Below are positions 1-8,182 of a stretch of DNA of 20,590 nucleotides, in pieces. Position numbers and translations under genes: made by a program. The notes beneath the pieces were generated by a model. It did no database searches and was not told the DNA's origin. It was given only the letters and a program-made list of their open reading frames with translations. Source of the DNA: Candidatus Atribacteria bacterium (GTDB taxonomy: Bacteria; Atribacterota; Phoenicimicrobiia; Phoenicimicrobiales; Phoenicimicrobiaceae); assembly GCA_003513845.1 (NCBI GenBank), contig DOTB01000088.1:1-20590 (forward strand). The letters run 5' to 3'. The first letter of the stretch is position 1. Each line of letters begins with the position of its first letter.

Positions 1-268
1 AATATATAAGGGTTACAGAGGCCTCTCAAAAAAGAATAAAAAATTGACAAGGGAAAATGCTGCAAAATAAGCAAAAAAATGCCAAAAAGGCTATTTTTAG
101 CTCTTGAAACCCTTGCTACCTAAGGCTTTCAGGCAGGAATCGCTTATAACGTTTATAACGCATTTTTTTAAGGCAACTAAGGTAAAACCCTTTAAACTTT
201 AAAATGATGCTTAAAATGACCCTATTTTAGATACGGCTCAAAAGGCTTATATTATAAGGCTTTCCGTG

Positions 269-294
269 AATAGTAAATGGGAATAGTAAATGGG
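269..294 (+). repeat. Tandem 13-bp direct repeat, two perfect copies
   Basis: The unit AATAGTAAATGGG occurs twice back to back, at 269-281 and 282-294. It runs directly into the GGGAGAGGG-type repeat that follows, so the two probably form the edge of one dispersed element. Confidence 0.8.
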
Positions 295-314
295 GAGAGG
301 GAGGGGTGAGGGTG
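293..314 (+). repeat. Dispersed G-rich repeat, copy A
   Basis: A 22-base G-rich segment (GGGAGAGGG core, then GGGGTGAGGGTG) matches 1055-1076 with a single mismatch (G303 against A1065). This copy lacks the complementary C-rich arm found at the second copy, so it looks like half of a hairpin element. Confidence 0.7.
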
Positions 315-365
315 CGTAAGGCGTGAACAAACTTCAAAGGTCGAGAAATATGAGGATGGAAAATA

Positions 366-596
366 ATGAGAATAAGATATGATGAAGAAGCAGATGCTCT
401 TTATATTAAATTGCAGGAAGCGGAATATTACGAGAGTGACGAGATTCAAGAGGGGTTCATTCTGGACTACGATGCCGATGGGAGCATCATTGCCATTGAG
501 ATATTAGAAGCTTCAACCCGGGTTCCTCTTGCTGATCTCTCCACCGTGAATTTCGAAATTAATCGCCAACTGATGAAAACCGGGAGTGATAATTAG
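366..596 (+). CDS. DUF2283 domain protein
   Basis: This small 76-residue protein matches the DUF2283 pattern over nearly its whole length. The amino end YDEEADALYIKL (residues 5-16) and the central GFILDYDADGSIIAIEI followed by LEAS are the family's two conserved strands. No signal peptide or membrane segment is seen, so it should be cytosolic. The biochemical role of DUF2283 is unknown; members are often found near toxin-antitoxin or other small genes. Its stop codon overlaps the GTG start of the next gene by one base, so the two are probably translated together. The ATG at 366 gives exactly the family start. The family call is firm; the function is not known. Confidence 0.85.
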   Translation: MRIRYDEEADALYIKLQEAEYYESDEIQEGFILDYDADGSIIAIEILEASTRVPLADLSTVNFEINRQLMKTGSDN

Positions 597-901
597 TGTA
601 CCTATCAGCTAAAACACTTAAAATCAGAGTATATGATATTAAAGGTAATTGCCCTATATATAAATTAAACCAGATATTCTATGTCAAGAATGGCTATATC
701 TTAGAGAGTGATATAAACCTGTGCATGCACTCTCTTGCCTCAATTATGCCCTATTATATAGCTTTAAGTAGAGGGATAGACCCCAGAGAATTAAATATAG
801 GAGATAAAAATAATCAAGCATATGTGCAATGTTTAGATCCCTGTGATAAAACAAAGGGCGGAACCGTTACTTTCGAGATAACAATAGAAAATTTTAATTA
901 A
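596..901 (+). CDS. TIGR04076 family small cysteine-containing protein
   Basis: The product has 101 residues and begins at a GTG that shares its first G with the stop of the DUF2283 gene (TAGTG). It shows the TIGR04076 layout: an early GNCPIY, then ESDINLCMHSLAS near the middle, then VQCLDPCD near the end. The conserved cysteines could bind a metal or a cluster, but that is inference. No signal peptide or transmembrane segment is seen. The family is uncharacterised and is common in anaerobic bacteria and archaea. Position and overlap suggest a two-gene operon with DUF2283, separate from the polysaccharide genes that start 333 bases later. I recognised the family from memory of its motifs and could not search for it. 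Confidence 0.75.
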   Translation: MYLSAKTLKIRVYDIKGNCPIYKLNQIFYVKNGYILESDINLCMHSLASIMPYYIALSRGIDPRELNIGDKNNQAYVQCLDPCDKTKGGTVTFEITIENFN

Positions 902-955
902 TTTAATTAGTTTAATCGATTTAATTAAAGCTATATGTTTTAATATATTATTTAA

Positions 956-1003
956 TAGTATCGGAATTTCAAAAAAATTCTGATACTATGAAATACTCTT
1001 TTT
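956..1003 (+). terminator. Candidate intrinsic terminator after the TIGR04076 gene
   Basis: Bases 956-969 pair with 975-988 to give a 14-bp stem with one G-U pair and a 5-base loop. A short T5 run follows at 999-1003. The stem is AT-rich and the T run lies about 10 bases from its foot, so termination would be weak. The position, 55 bases after the TIGR04076 stop, supports the call. Confidence 0.45.
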
Positions 1004-1039
1004 AGATAAGAAACAATATATTTTATACCATCTCTCTAA

Positions 1040-1076
1040 CCCTCTCCCTTAGAAGGGAGAGGGAAGGGTGAGGGTG
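1040..1076 (+). repeat. Hairpin repeat element, copy B of the G-rich repeat
   Basis: CCCTCTCCC (1040-1048) pairs with GGGAGAGGG (1055-1063) across a 6-base TTAGAA spacer. The right arm plus the following GGGTGAGGGTG matches copy A at 293-314 with one mismatch. It lacks a T tract, so it is more likely a dispersed palindromic element than a terminator. Similar CCCTCTCCC/GGGAGAGGG palindromes are known as intergenic repeats in many bacteria. Confidence 0.7.
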
Positions 1077-1088
1077 ATGATGAGGGGT

Positions 1089-1110
1089 TTCAGGGGATAC
1101 CTCCCCTGAA
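1089..1110. repeat. Perfect 8-bp inverted repeat
   Basis: TTCAGGGG (1089-1096) and CCCCTGAA (1103-1110) are exact reverse complements separated by ATACCT. There is no T run after it. It could be part of the same palindromic element as 1040-1076 or a protein-binding site upstream of the operon; the sequence does not decide. Confidence 0.6.
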
Positions 1111-1234
1111 TATCTTGTAAGATAATATATTATATTATAAAGTGTGATATAGCAATAAATGGTAAAATAAAAGAGAAGAAAAGAATAAAACAATAGAAAA
1201 TTATACCTTAGAGGAAAGAGAATAAAGAGAAAGA

Positions 1235-2500
1235 ATGAAAAAAATTTGTGTTATTGGTTTAGGTTATATCGGCTTACCTACCGCAGCTATGTTTGCCAGC
1301 AATGGACATAAAGTAATAGGAGTGGACATAAACAACGAGGTTATAGATGCTTTAGAGAAAGGAGAAGTAATTATCGAAGAACCTTATCTAAAGAATATGG
1401 TAGAACAAGAAGTAGCTTCGGGTAATCTAATTGCCTCTAAAAAACCTCAAGAGGCCGATGCTTTTATTATTGCTGTCCCTACTCCTCTCACTGAAGATAA
1501 AAAAGCGGATATGAGTTTAGTAGAAAAAGCTGCAGAGAGTATCGTCCCTTATTTGAGAACAGGTAATATAGTAGTTTTGGAATCCACTTCTCCCACCGGA
1601 ACAGTTAAAAATTTAATTATTCCAATTTTAGAAAAGAGTGGTCTAAAGATTGGAGACGAATTGTATGTGGGTTATTGTCCTGAAAGGGTTTTGCCCGGTC
1701 AAATTCTATTTGAATTAGTAAATAATAACCGAATTATTGGAACAATAAATAGAAAATCTGCCGAAGAGATAAAAGAACTATATCAGACTTTTGTCAAAGG
1801 TGAGATATATCTAACTGATACAGATACTGCGGAGATGTGTAAAATAGTGGAAAATACTTATCGGGATGTAAATATTGCCTTTGCTAATGAGTTAGCCAAA
1901 ATTTGTGAGGATACGGCAATAGATGTAGATGTATGGGAAGTAATAAAATTATGTAACAAACATCCGCGGGTAAATATTCATCAGCCCGGACCAGGGGTAG
2001 GCGGACATTGCTTAGCAGTAGATCCTTGGTTTATAGTGGAGAAAAATCCAGAATTAGCTCGAATAATAAGATTAGCCCGAGAAACTAATGATAGTATGCC
2101 GCAGTTTATTTTTAATAAAATTGAGAACATACTGAAAAATATTAATCCTCCCAAAAAAATAACTATACTGGGTATAACTTACAAAGCAAATATTGATGAT
2201 GTAAGAGAGAGCCCTATTATTACTTTAATTAAACTTTTAGAAGAACATAATTATAAAATATCGGCGGTAGACCCTTATGTTAAAAAATCTAAATATAAAG
2301 TGGACACCATATCAGAAGCAGTAAAAGATAGTGATTTACTGGTCTTAGCCGTAAATCATAAAGATTTTAAAGAAATAGATTTTGATACCCTTGCTCCCCA
2401 GATGCGAAATAAAATTGTATTAGATACTCGAAATTATTTTGATAGAAATATTATAGAAAATAAAGGATTTAAATATTATTTGCTGGGGAAAGCAAATTAA
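1235..2500 (+). CDS. UDP-N-acetyl-D-mannosamine dehydrogenase (WecC type)
   Basis: This 421-residue nucleotide-sugar dehydrogenase should oxidise UDP-ManNAc to UDP-ManNAcA with two NAD+, giving an acidic sugar donor for the polymer. The amino-terminal Rossmann motif is GLGYIG (8-13). CPERVLPG (148-155), the lysine of AEMCKIVENTYRD (K203) and HQPGPGVGGHCLAVDP (249-264, catalytic Cys259) are all intact; the CPERVLPG and HQPGPGVGG versions point to the WecC branch rather than UDP-glucose dehydrogenase. Length is normal for the family. It is the first gene of the polysaccharide operon; the next gene begins 4 bases after its stop. The partner epimerase WecB, which makes UDP-ManNAc, is not in the window. 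A related substrate such as UDP-GlcNAc cannot be excluded. Confidence 0.9.
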   Translation: MKKICVIGLGYIGLPTAAMFASNGHKVIGVDINNEVIDALEKGEVIIEEPYLKNMVEQEVASGNLIASKKPQEADAFIIAVPTPLTEDKKADMSLVEKAAESIVPYLRTGNIVVLESTSPTGTVKNLIIPILEKSGLKIGDELYVGYCPERVLPGQILFELVNNNRIIGTINRKSAEEIKELYQTFVKGEIYLTDTDTAEMCKIVENTYRDVNIAFANELAKICEDTAIDVDVWEVIKLCNKHPRVNIHQPGPGVGGHCLAVDPWFIVEKNPELARIIRLARETNDSMPQFIFNKIENILKNINPPKKITILGITYKANIDDVRESPIITLIKLLEEHNYKISAVDPYVKKSKYKVDTISEAVKDSDLLVLAVNHKDFKEIDFDTLAPQMRNKIVLDTRNYFDRNIIENKGFKYYLLGKAN

Positions 2501-2504
2501 TAAT

Positions 2505-4547
2505 ATGGAAATAGAAAATAAAATAAGTGATTTAAAAATAAATTTTAAAAAAGCGACAAAGTTACCTCCTAAAATATTAATAAAGAAAGTATATCGAAAA
2601 ATAGACAACAAGATTTATTATTTTATCCGAGCAAAAAAAATTACCAAAAACCCTATAGATATTGATTCAAATATATTTGAAAATTTTGAACCCAACATAA
2701 ATTCTTTACTTAATATAAATAATAAAAGAGAACATTATATTCAGGAACTCAAAAACTCAGGAAAAGAAGGACAAATAATTAAGCAAGCCGACAGGATATG
2801 CAATCATATTTTTAATCTTTTAGGTTCAGGAGATATTAATTTAGGAAAAGATATCCAATGGAATGAAGATTTTAAGACCGGATTTATCTGGGAAAATAAA
2901 TTTTATAAAAATATTAAAACAGTTAATTTGCAAAACGATGCTGATGTAAAGGTTCCCTGGGAACTCTCTCGTTTTCAGCATATCCCAACCCTTGGTCAGG
3001 CATATTTGCTCACCAATAATGTTAAATATGCCTTAGAATTTAAAAACCAAATTGAAAATTGGATTAGCAAGAATCCGATAGAAATGTCCGTGAACTGGAC
3101 TTGCACTATGGAGGTAGCAATTAGAGCTTGCAATTGGATAATAGGCTATTATTTTTTTAAAGATTACCTCAAAAACCAAAAAAAGAATAAGATTAATCAG
3201 GAATTTTGGATTGAATATCATAAAGCACTATATTTACACGGGAAATTTATCTTTGATAATTTAGAAAATACCTCTCATTATAATAGTAATCACTATTTAT
3301 CGGATTTGGCTGGACTGATATGGTTAGGATTATATTTTAAAAATTTTAAATATGACCAAGAAGACGCCCAAAATAACCCTAAAATATGGCTTGATTTTGG
3401 CTTGAAAGAATTTGAACAGGAGATGAATAATCAAATTAATTCAGATGGGGTAGATTACGAAGCCTCAACTGCTTATCATTGTTTGGTTACCGAATTATTT
3501 TTATTCACCTCCATACTTTGCTCTAAAAACAATATTGCTTTCACCAAAGAATACAAGGACAAATTAGAAAAAATGATTGAGTTTATAATGGATATTACTA
3601 AACCTGATGGCCATATCCCTCTTATTGGAGATATGGATAGTGGAAGATTTATTATTTTATCTGATTATGGAGACTTAGATAAAAGAGATTTCAGACATTT
3701 AGTTGCTTTAGGAGGGGAATATTTTAAGCGTAATGATTTTAAATATTATTCACCTAACCATAATTGTCCAGTTTCCCTTTGGTGCTTTGGGAAAACTCCC
3801 CAAATAAAAATAAAAACAAACGAGAAGCCAAACCTTAATTTAGCATCAAAGGCCTATAAAGATAGCGGATATTATATTTTAAGAAATGATAAAATATATA
3901 TAATTATTAAGTGTGGTCCCAATGGAATGAATGGTAATGGTGGGCATACCCATAATGATCAGCTTAGTTTCGAATTAAATATATCCGGTATAGATTTTGT
4001 TATTGATCCTGGTACTTATGTCTATACCGCAGATTATAGATTAAGAAATTTATTTAGAAGTACCTCTATGCATAATACCCTACAAGTTGCCAATTTAGAG
4101 CAAAATAATTTTGAAGAGAAAGAATTATTTGGAATAAATAACGAAACTAATGCCCAGCTATTAGATTTCAACTATAATTATTTTAAGGGTAGACATTATG
4201 GGTTTATGGAAAAAGCTGGGATAATCGCCGAAAGAGAAGTCAAATTAGAAGATAATAAAATCATTATAAATGATTTCATTATAAAAATACCGGGGAGTTT
4301 GGATTATAAAAAATATATGAGATTTCATTTAGATAGAGAAGTAAAAATAGAGCCACAAGCCGACTGTCTTATCTTAACTAATTTAACTAATGAAAAAATA
4401 AAATTAAAATTATTTAATTTGCAAAAAAGCGAATATAATATTGAAAAATCTTGGATGGCCAAAGAATATGGCCTAAGAGAGGAAACCAGGGTAATAAATT
4501 GCGAGATAAAAGATTCTGTAATTAATACTATCATTGAAATAATCTAA
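2505..4547 (+). CDS. Heparinase II/III family protein (polysaccharide lyase-like)
   Basis: A 680-residue protein with the two-part heparinase II/III layout: an alpha-helical amino half (about 90-420, with the VPWELSRFQHIPTLG block near residue 150) and a beta-rich carboxyl half. The latter carries GGHTHNDQLSFEL (GHTHND at 480-485) and VIDPGTYVYTADYRLRN, then STSMHNT with a histidine near 522. These are the family's hallmark segments and include the putative catalytic His/Tyr residues. Known members cleave uronic-acid-containing polysaccharides by beta-elimination. No signal peptide is evident at the amino end, which is lysine-rich, so a cytosolic or biosynthetic role is possible. Such genes are regularly found inside polysaccharide clusters beside the two-domain oxidoreductase, as here, but their substrate there is unknown. 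Confidence 0.85.
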   Translation: MEIENKISDLKINFKKATKLPPKILIKKVYRKIDNKIYYFIRAKKITKNPIDIDSNIFENFEPNINSLLNINNKREHYIQELKNSGKEGQIIKQADRICNHIFNLLGSGDINLGKDIQWNEDFKTGFIWENKFYKNIKTVNLQNDADVKVPWELSRFQHIPTLGQAYLLTNNVKYALEFKNQIENWISKNPIEMSVNWTCTMEVAIRACNWIIGYYFFKDYLKNQKKNKINQEFWIEYHKALYLHGKFIFDNLENTSHYNSNHYLSDLAGLIWLGLYFKNFKYDQEDAQNNPKIWLDFGLKEFEQEMNNQINSDGVDYEASTAYHCLVTELFLFTSILCSKNNIAFTKEYKDKLEKMIEFIMDITKPDGHIPLIGDMDSGRFIILSDYGDLDKRDFRHLVALGGEYFKRNDFKYYSPNHNCPVSLWCFGKTPQIKIKTNEKPNLNLASKAYKDSGYYILRNDKIYIIIKCGPNGMNGNGGHTHNDQLSFELNISGIDFVIDPGTYVYTADYRLRNLFRSTSMHNTLQVANLEQNNFEEKELFGINNETNAQLLDFNYNYFKGRHYGFMEKAGIIAEREVKLEDNKIIINDFIIKIPGSLDYKKYMRFHLDREVKIEPQADCLILTNLTNEKIKLKLFNLQKSEYNIEKSWMAKEYGLREETRVINCEIKDSVINTIIEII

Positions 4548-4552
4548 TAATT

Positions 4553-4558
4553 GGAGAG
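4553..4558 (+). promoter_or_regulatory. Ribosome binding site setting the start of the two-domain oxidoreductase
   Basis: GGAGAG lies 4 bases before the ATG at 4563. It makes that ATG a better start than the in-frame TTG at 4551, which would place the site inside the coding region. Confidence 0.7.
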
Positions 4559-4562
4559 CAAT

Positions 4563-6695
4563 ATGAAACAAGTCTTAATCAAAAAAGGCAAAGCTATAGT
4601 AGAAGATATACCAGCACCGATGGTAAGTCCCGGAAGAGTGTTAGTTAAAGTTGCCTATTCTTGTATTAGTGCCGGAACAGAAATGGCCAGCATAAAATCT
4701 TCAGGTCAAACTATCATTCAAAGAGCCCTTCGAGAACCACAAAACATTAAAAAAGGATTAAATCTGATTAAAGAAAAAGGTATATTAAAAACCAAAAATA
4801 TTTTGCAAAGTACCTTTGAATCAGGTTCCCCTACTGGATACAGTACTGCTGGCACTGTAGTAGAAGTTGGTGCTCAGGTCAGAAATATAAAGGTAGGAGA
4901 CCGAGTAGCCTGTGCGGGGGCAGGATATGCTAATCATGCAGAGTGTATAGAAGTACCCAGAAACTTACTGGTTAAAATACCCCAAGATTTAGACTTTAAA
5001 GAAGCCTCCACTGTTACCTTAGGAAGTATTGCTATGCAAGGAGTTAGGAGAGCAGAAGTTAAGTTAGGTGAAAATATTGCCGTTATCGGAATGGGAATTC
5101 TTGGACAATTAGCTTCTCAGATGGTAACTGCTGGCGGAGCTCGAGTTATAGCTATTGATTTAGATGATCGAAGACTTACTATAGCCCAAAAAAACGGAGC
5201 AAAATATATTCTAAATCCCACCAAAGAGAATATAGTGGAGGAAGCCATAAAGCTAACCGAGGGATATGGAATGGATTCAGTAATTATTACTGCTGCTACT
5301 TCTTCTAATGAGCCTTTAGCTCAAGCCTTTCAGATGTGTCGTAAAAAGGGTCGAGTAATTTTAGTTGGCGTAGTGGGAATGGAAATAAATAGAGAAGATA
5401 TGTATAAAAAAGAATTAGATTTTTATATCTCTTCTTCCTATGGGCCAGGAAGATATGACCCTAATTATGAAGAAAAAGGAATAGATTATCCTTATCCTTA
5501 TGTCCGTTGGACCGAAAATAGAAATATGCAGGAATATCTTAAAATGTTATCCGAAGATAAGATAAAATTAGCTAATATTATAGAAAAAGTTTATGAGATA
5601 GAAGAAGTTACAAAAGCCTACCAGGAATTCGAAAAAGAAGAAAATAGACCCCTGATAGTATTATTGAAATATAAGCAGGAAGAATTAGAAGATAAGATAG
5701 ACAGAAGAGTAGAAGCTAATCCCCAATTTAACCTAAAAACTAATAAAATTAAAGTTGCTATAGTTGGAGCAGGTAGCTTTGCTCAAGGGACGCATCTCCC
5801 CAATTTAGAAAAATTAAATAATTTTTATGATATTTATGCTATTATGAGCCGAACTGGCAGTAATGCTACCTCTATTGCCCGACAATATAAAGCAAAATAC
5901 GCTACCACTAATTACCAGGGAATATTAGATGACCCCAATGTAAATCTGGTAATGATCTGTATCAGGCATAATCTGCATGCGCAATATTCTATAGAAGCGA
6001 TGAAAAAAGGCAAGGCAGTATTTGTCGAAAAGCCGATGGCTTTAAACGAAAGAGAGATGGAAGAGATATTTACAACTATTCAAAAAACTGGAATGCCTTA
6101 TCTGGTCGGTTTTAATCGGAGATTTTCTAAATATGCTATAGAAATTAAAAAACATATTAAAGATAGAATAAATCCTATGATTATAAATTATCAGATGAAT
6201 GCTGGTTATATCCCTTTAGACCATTGGGTCCATACCGAAGAAGGTGGGGGAAGGATAATAGGAGAAGCTTGCCATATATTTGACTTATTTAATTATTTTG
6301 TCGATGCAGAAATCGCTACTATTTCAGTAAACAGCATAAATCCAAAGACAAAAAATATATCTTCTCGAGATAATGTGGTAGTAACTTTAAAATATAAAGA
6401 GGGAAGCATTTGCACCCTTACCTATACTGCTTTAGGAGATAAGACTTATCCTAAAGAATCTTTAGAGATATACTTTGATAATAAAATAATTACGATGAAA
6501 GATTATAAAGCATTAGAGGGATATGGAGTAAAAATAGCTAATATAAATAGTAAACTTTCGGATAAGGGCCATTATGAAGAATTGATTGCCTTTTCTCAAG
6601 TAATAAAAGATGGTACAAAATATCCTATCCCTCTGTGGCAAATTGAACAGGCTACTAAAATTAGTTTTGCAGTGGAAGAAGAGATAAAAAAATAA
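4563..6695 (+). CDS. Two-domain oxidoreductase: MDR dehydrogenase fused to GFO/IDH/MocA
   Basis: A natural fusion of 710 residues. The first half is a medium-chain (zinc-alcohol-dehydrogenase-like) oxidoreductase with a nucleotide-binding GMGILG at 176-181. The second half is a GFO/IDH/MocA dehydrogenase with IKVAIVGAGSFA (Rossmann GAGSFA 402-407), the family signature VEKP (488-491) and GEACHIFD with His571 as a likely catalytic residue. The fusion is a recognised but uncharacterised type, usually placed beside heparinase II/III genes in polysaccharide loci, exactly as seen here. It probably oxidises or epimerises a nucleotide-linked or lipid-linked sugar with NAD(P); the substrate is not known. 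The ATG at 4563 is preferred because of the ribosome site at 4553; an upstream TTG at 4551 would add only four residues. Confidence 0.85.
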   Translation: MKQVLIKKGKAIVEDIPAPMVSPGRVLVKVAYSCISAGTEMASIKSSGQTIIQRALREPQNIKKGLNLIKEKGILKTKNILQSTFESGSPTGYSTAGTVVEVGAQVRNIKVGDRVACAGAGYANHAECIEVPRNLLVKIPQDLDFKEASTVTLGSIAMQGVRRAEVKLGENIAVIGMGILGQLASQMVTAGGARVIAIDLDDRRLTIAQKNGAKYILNPTKENIVEEAIKLTEGYGMDSVIITAATSSNEPLAQAFQMCRKKGRVILVGVVGMEINREDMYKKELDFYISSSYGPGRYDPNYEEKGIDYPYPYVRWTENRNMQEYLKMLSEDKIKLANIIEKVYEIEEVTKAYQEFEKEENRPLIVLLKYKQEELEDKIDRRVEANPQFNLKTNKIKVAIVGAGSFAQGTHLPNLEKLNNFYDIYAIMSRTGSNATSIARQYKAKYATTNYQGILDDPNVNLVMICIRHNLHAQYSIEAMKKGKAVFVEKPMALNEREMEEIFTTIQKTGMPYLVGFNRRFSKYAIEIKKHIKDRINPMIINYQMNAGYIPLDHWVHTEEGGGRIIGEACHIFDLFNYFVDAEIATISVNSINPKTKNISSRDNVVVTLKYKEGSICTLTYTALGDKTYPKESLEIYFDNKIITMKDYKALEGYGVKIANINSKLSDKGHYEELIAFSQVIKDGTKYPIPLWQIEQATKISFAVEEEIKK

Positions 6696-6714
6696 AGGAA
6701 AATGTATTGGTGTT

Positions 6715-8097
6715 ATGAGAGATTTAATAAGAAAATCACCCCCTTGGATTAAGAAACCTATTCGATATGTCTATGGATTAATTCCTTATGAGAAAAGATT
6801 AGGAAAAGTTTTTTGGGATACCTATAATTTTCTTCAAGAATCACAATGGTGGAGCAAGGAACAATTAGAAGAATACCAAATGAGACAATTAGAAAAATTG
6901 CTAAAACATTCCTATGAAAATGTTCCTTATTACCGAAGGATATTTGATGAAAGGGGATTAAAACCCAAAGATATCCAGGATTTTGATGATTTTATAAAAT
7001 TGCCTTATTTGACAAAAGATATTTTTAGAGAAAATTTTAATACAAAAGAAATAATATCGAAAAATATTAATTTACTAAAACTCCCGATATCTCATACAAG
7101 CGGAACAACAGGAAAACCTTTACAATTTTATGTAAATATAGATGAAGGGGAAAAAGAATGGGCTTTTATTTGTCATCAATGGTCAAGAATCGGTTACAAA
7201 CCAGGAGATAAAAGGATGGAATTGAGGGGAGCAATAAATAAAAAAGAACCGATTTTTTATAGCAAATTCGGAAATATTCTTAGATTTTCCCCCATTATTG
7301 AAAACAAAGAAAGGGCTAAATTATATTTAAAAAAAATGGAAGAATTTGGAGCAAAATTTTTACATGGTTATCCGGGAGCTATAGCATCTTTTGCATTATT
7401 AATAAAACAACATAAGTTAAATATTAATTTTGAATTGGAAGCAATCTTATTTGCTTCAGAGATTATATATGAATGGGAAAGAAAAATTGTAGAAGAAGTT
7501 TTTGGTTGTCGAATTTTTAGTCATTATGGTTGTGCAGAAAAAGCTGTTTTAGCTGCAGAATGTGAAAAAACTCATATATATCATTGTTTACCTGAATATG
7601 GGATTACAGAATTTGATTTTCAAACAAAAGAAATAGTTGCTACTGGATTTTTGAATACAGTTAATCCTTTTATTCGATATAAGATGACAGATGTTGCATT
7701 AAATCCTAGATTTGAGCCTTGTCAAAAATGTAATCGCAACTATTATCCCATTTTTGATGGAATAGAAGGAAGATTGGAAGATTTTATTGTATCTCCTGAA
7801 GGTTTTTTAATTGCTCCGGCAATTATTACTCATCCATTTAAAGATTTAAAAACGATTAAAAATACACAGATTGTGCAAAAAAGTCATGAAAAAATTATTT
7901 TAAGAATAGTCCCTTTGGAAGACGTTAATAAAGATTTATTAAATAAAGAAATTCAATTTTTATCACAAGAACTTAAGAAAATTATAGGAGAAAAAATTAC
8001 GATTATTCCCGAAATTGTGAATGAAATTGAACTTTCCCCCTCTGGAAAATTTAAATGGATAATATCAGAAATATCAAAGGATTTTATAAATAGATAA
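6715..8097 (+). CDS. CapK/phenylacetate-CoA-ligase-like adenylating enzyme
   Basis: The 460-residue product belongs to the AMP-forming ligase superfamily, in the CapK / coenzyme F390 synthetase branch. SHTSGTTGKP (126-135) is the phosphate-binding A3 motif, FSHYGCAEK lies near residue 270, and the end carries SPSGKFKW (441-448), the usual motif with the late lysine. A cysteine pair (EPCQKCNRN near 335), together with AAECEK and YHC upstream, could form a metal site, as in other CapK-like proteins. CapK homologues in capsule loci are thought to activate an acyl or amino acid group for attachment to the glycan; the actual substrate is unknown. It starts 19 bases after the previous gene with a weak ribosome site. 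Its last 38 codons plus spacer have a diverged second copy at 10143. Confidence 0.82.
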   Translation: MRDLIRKSPPWIKKPIRYVYGLIPYEKRLGKVFWDTYNFLQESQWWSKEQLEEYQMRQLEKLLKHSYENVPYYRRIFDERGLKPKDIQDFDDFIKLPYLTKDIFRENFNTKEIISKNINLLKLPISHTSGTTGKPLQFYVNIDEGEKEWAFICHQWSRIGYKPGDKRMELRGAINKKEPIFYSKFGNILRFSPIIENKERAKLYLKKMEEFGAKFLHGYPGAIASFALLIKQHKLNINFELEAILFASEIIYEWERKIVEEVFGCRIFSHYGCAEKAVLAAECEKTHIYHCLPEYGITEFDFQTKEIVATGFLNTVNPFIRYKMTDVALNPRFEPCQKCNRNYYPIFDGIEGRLEDFIVSPEGFLIAPAIITHPFKDLKTIKNTQIVQKSHEKIILRIVPLEDVNKDLLNKEIQFLSQELKKIIGEKITIIPEIVNEIELSPSGKFKWIISEISKDFINR

Positions 8098-8180
8098 GGG
8101 TATCAAATTTACATTAAATATCAGGAGACGGTAGTAAATATAATTTTAATTTTAGAATTATCAATTGAATTTGGAAATTA
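7981..8180 (+). repeat. Direct repeat copy 1: end of CapK-like gene plus spacer
   Basis: This block covers the last 38 codons of the CapK-like gene and about 83 bases of downstream spacer. It matches 10143-10340. From ATTATTCCC to the stop there are three substitutions in about 96 bases; the other copy has an extra two codons near its start, and the spacer is less well conserved. The similarity ends at GAAATTA, directly before the next gene in each copy. Confidence 0.9.
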
Positions 8181-8182
8181 AA

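Larger units (their letters stand above)
1..365. other. Non-coding leader, AT-rich
   Basis: I see no convincing gene on either strand here. The stretch holds several AAGGC-containing motifs, a near-tandem pair of a 9-base unit ending in TATAACG (143-160) followed by a T run, and the repeat elements near 269-314 described separately. A TTGACA hexamer lies at 44-49 but has no good -10 partner. The ribosome-binding region just before the DUF2283 start is weak (GGAAAATA). Confidence 0.5.
902..1234. other. Intergenic region before the polysaccharide operon
   Basis: This 333-base gap has no supported gene. It starts with TTTAATTA-like AT repeats, then holds a long imperfect hairpin (956-988), the C-rich/G-rich hairpin repeat (1040-1076) and a perfect 8-bp palindrome (1089-1110). 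A very AT-rich stretch (about 1115-1200) follows and probably carries the promoter of the downstream operon, but no clear -35/-10 pair can be singled out. A purine-rich tract (GAGGAAAGAG, then AAAGAGAAAG) precedes the start at 1235. Confidence 0.5.

Noticed and set aside
44..49. TTGACA as a -35 promoter element
   Set aside because: No acceptable -10 hexamer is found 16-18 bases downstream (best is AATAAG), and the nearest gene starts more than 300 bases away.
269..294. CRISPR array
   Set aside because: Only two contiguous 13-bp units with no spacers, so it is a simple tandem duplication.
1040..1110. The two hairpins here as an intrinsic terminator or riboswitch
   Set aside because: Neither is followed by a T tract, and no conserved riboswitch core is recognisable. 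The first matches a dispersed repeat elsewhere in the window.
4551..4562. TTG start for the two-domain oxidoreductase
   Set aside because: The ribosome site GGAGAG falls inside this extension and is well placed for the ATG at 4563.
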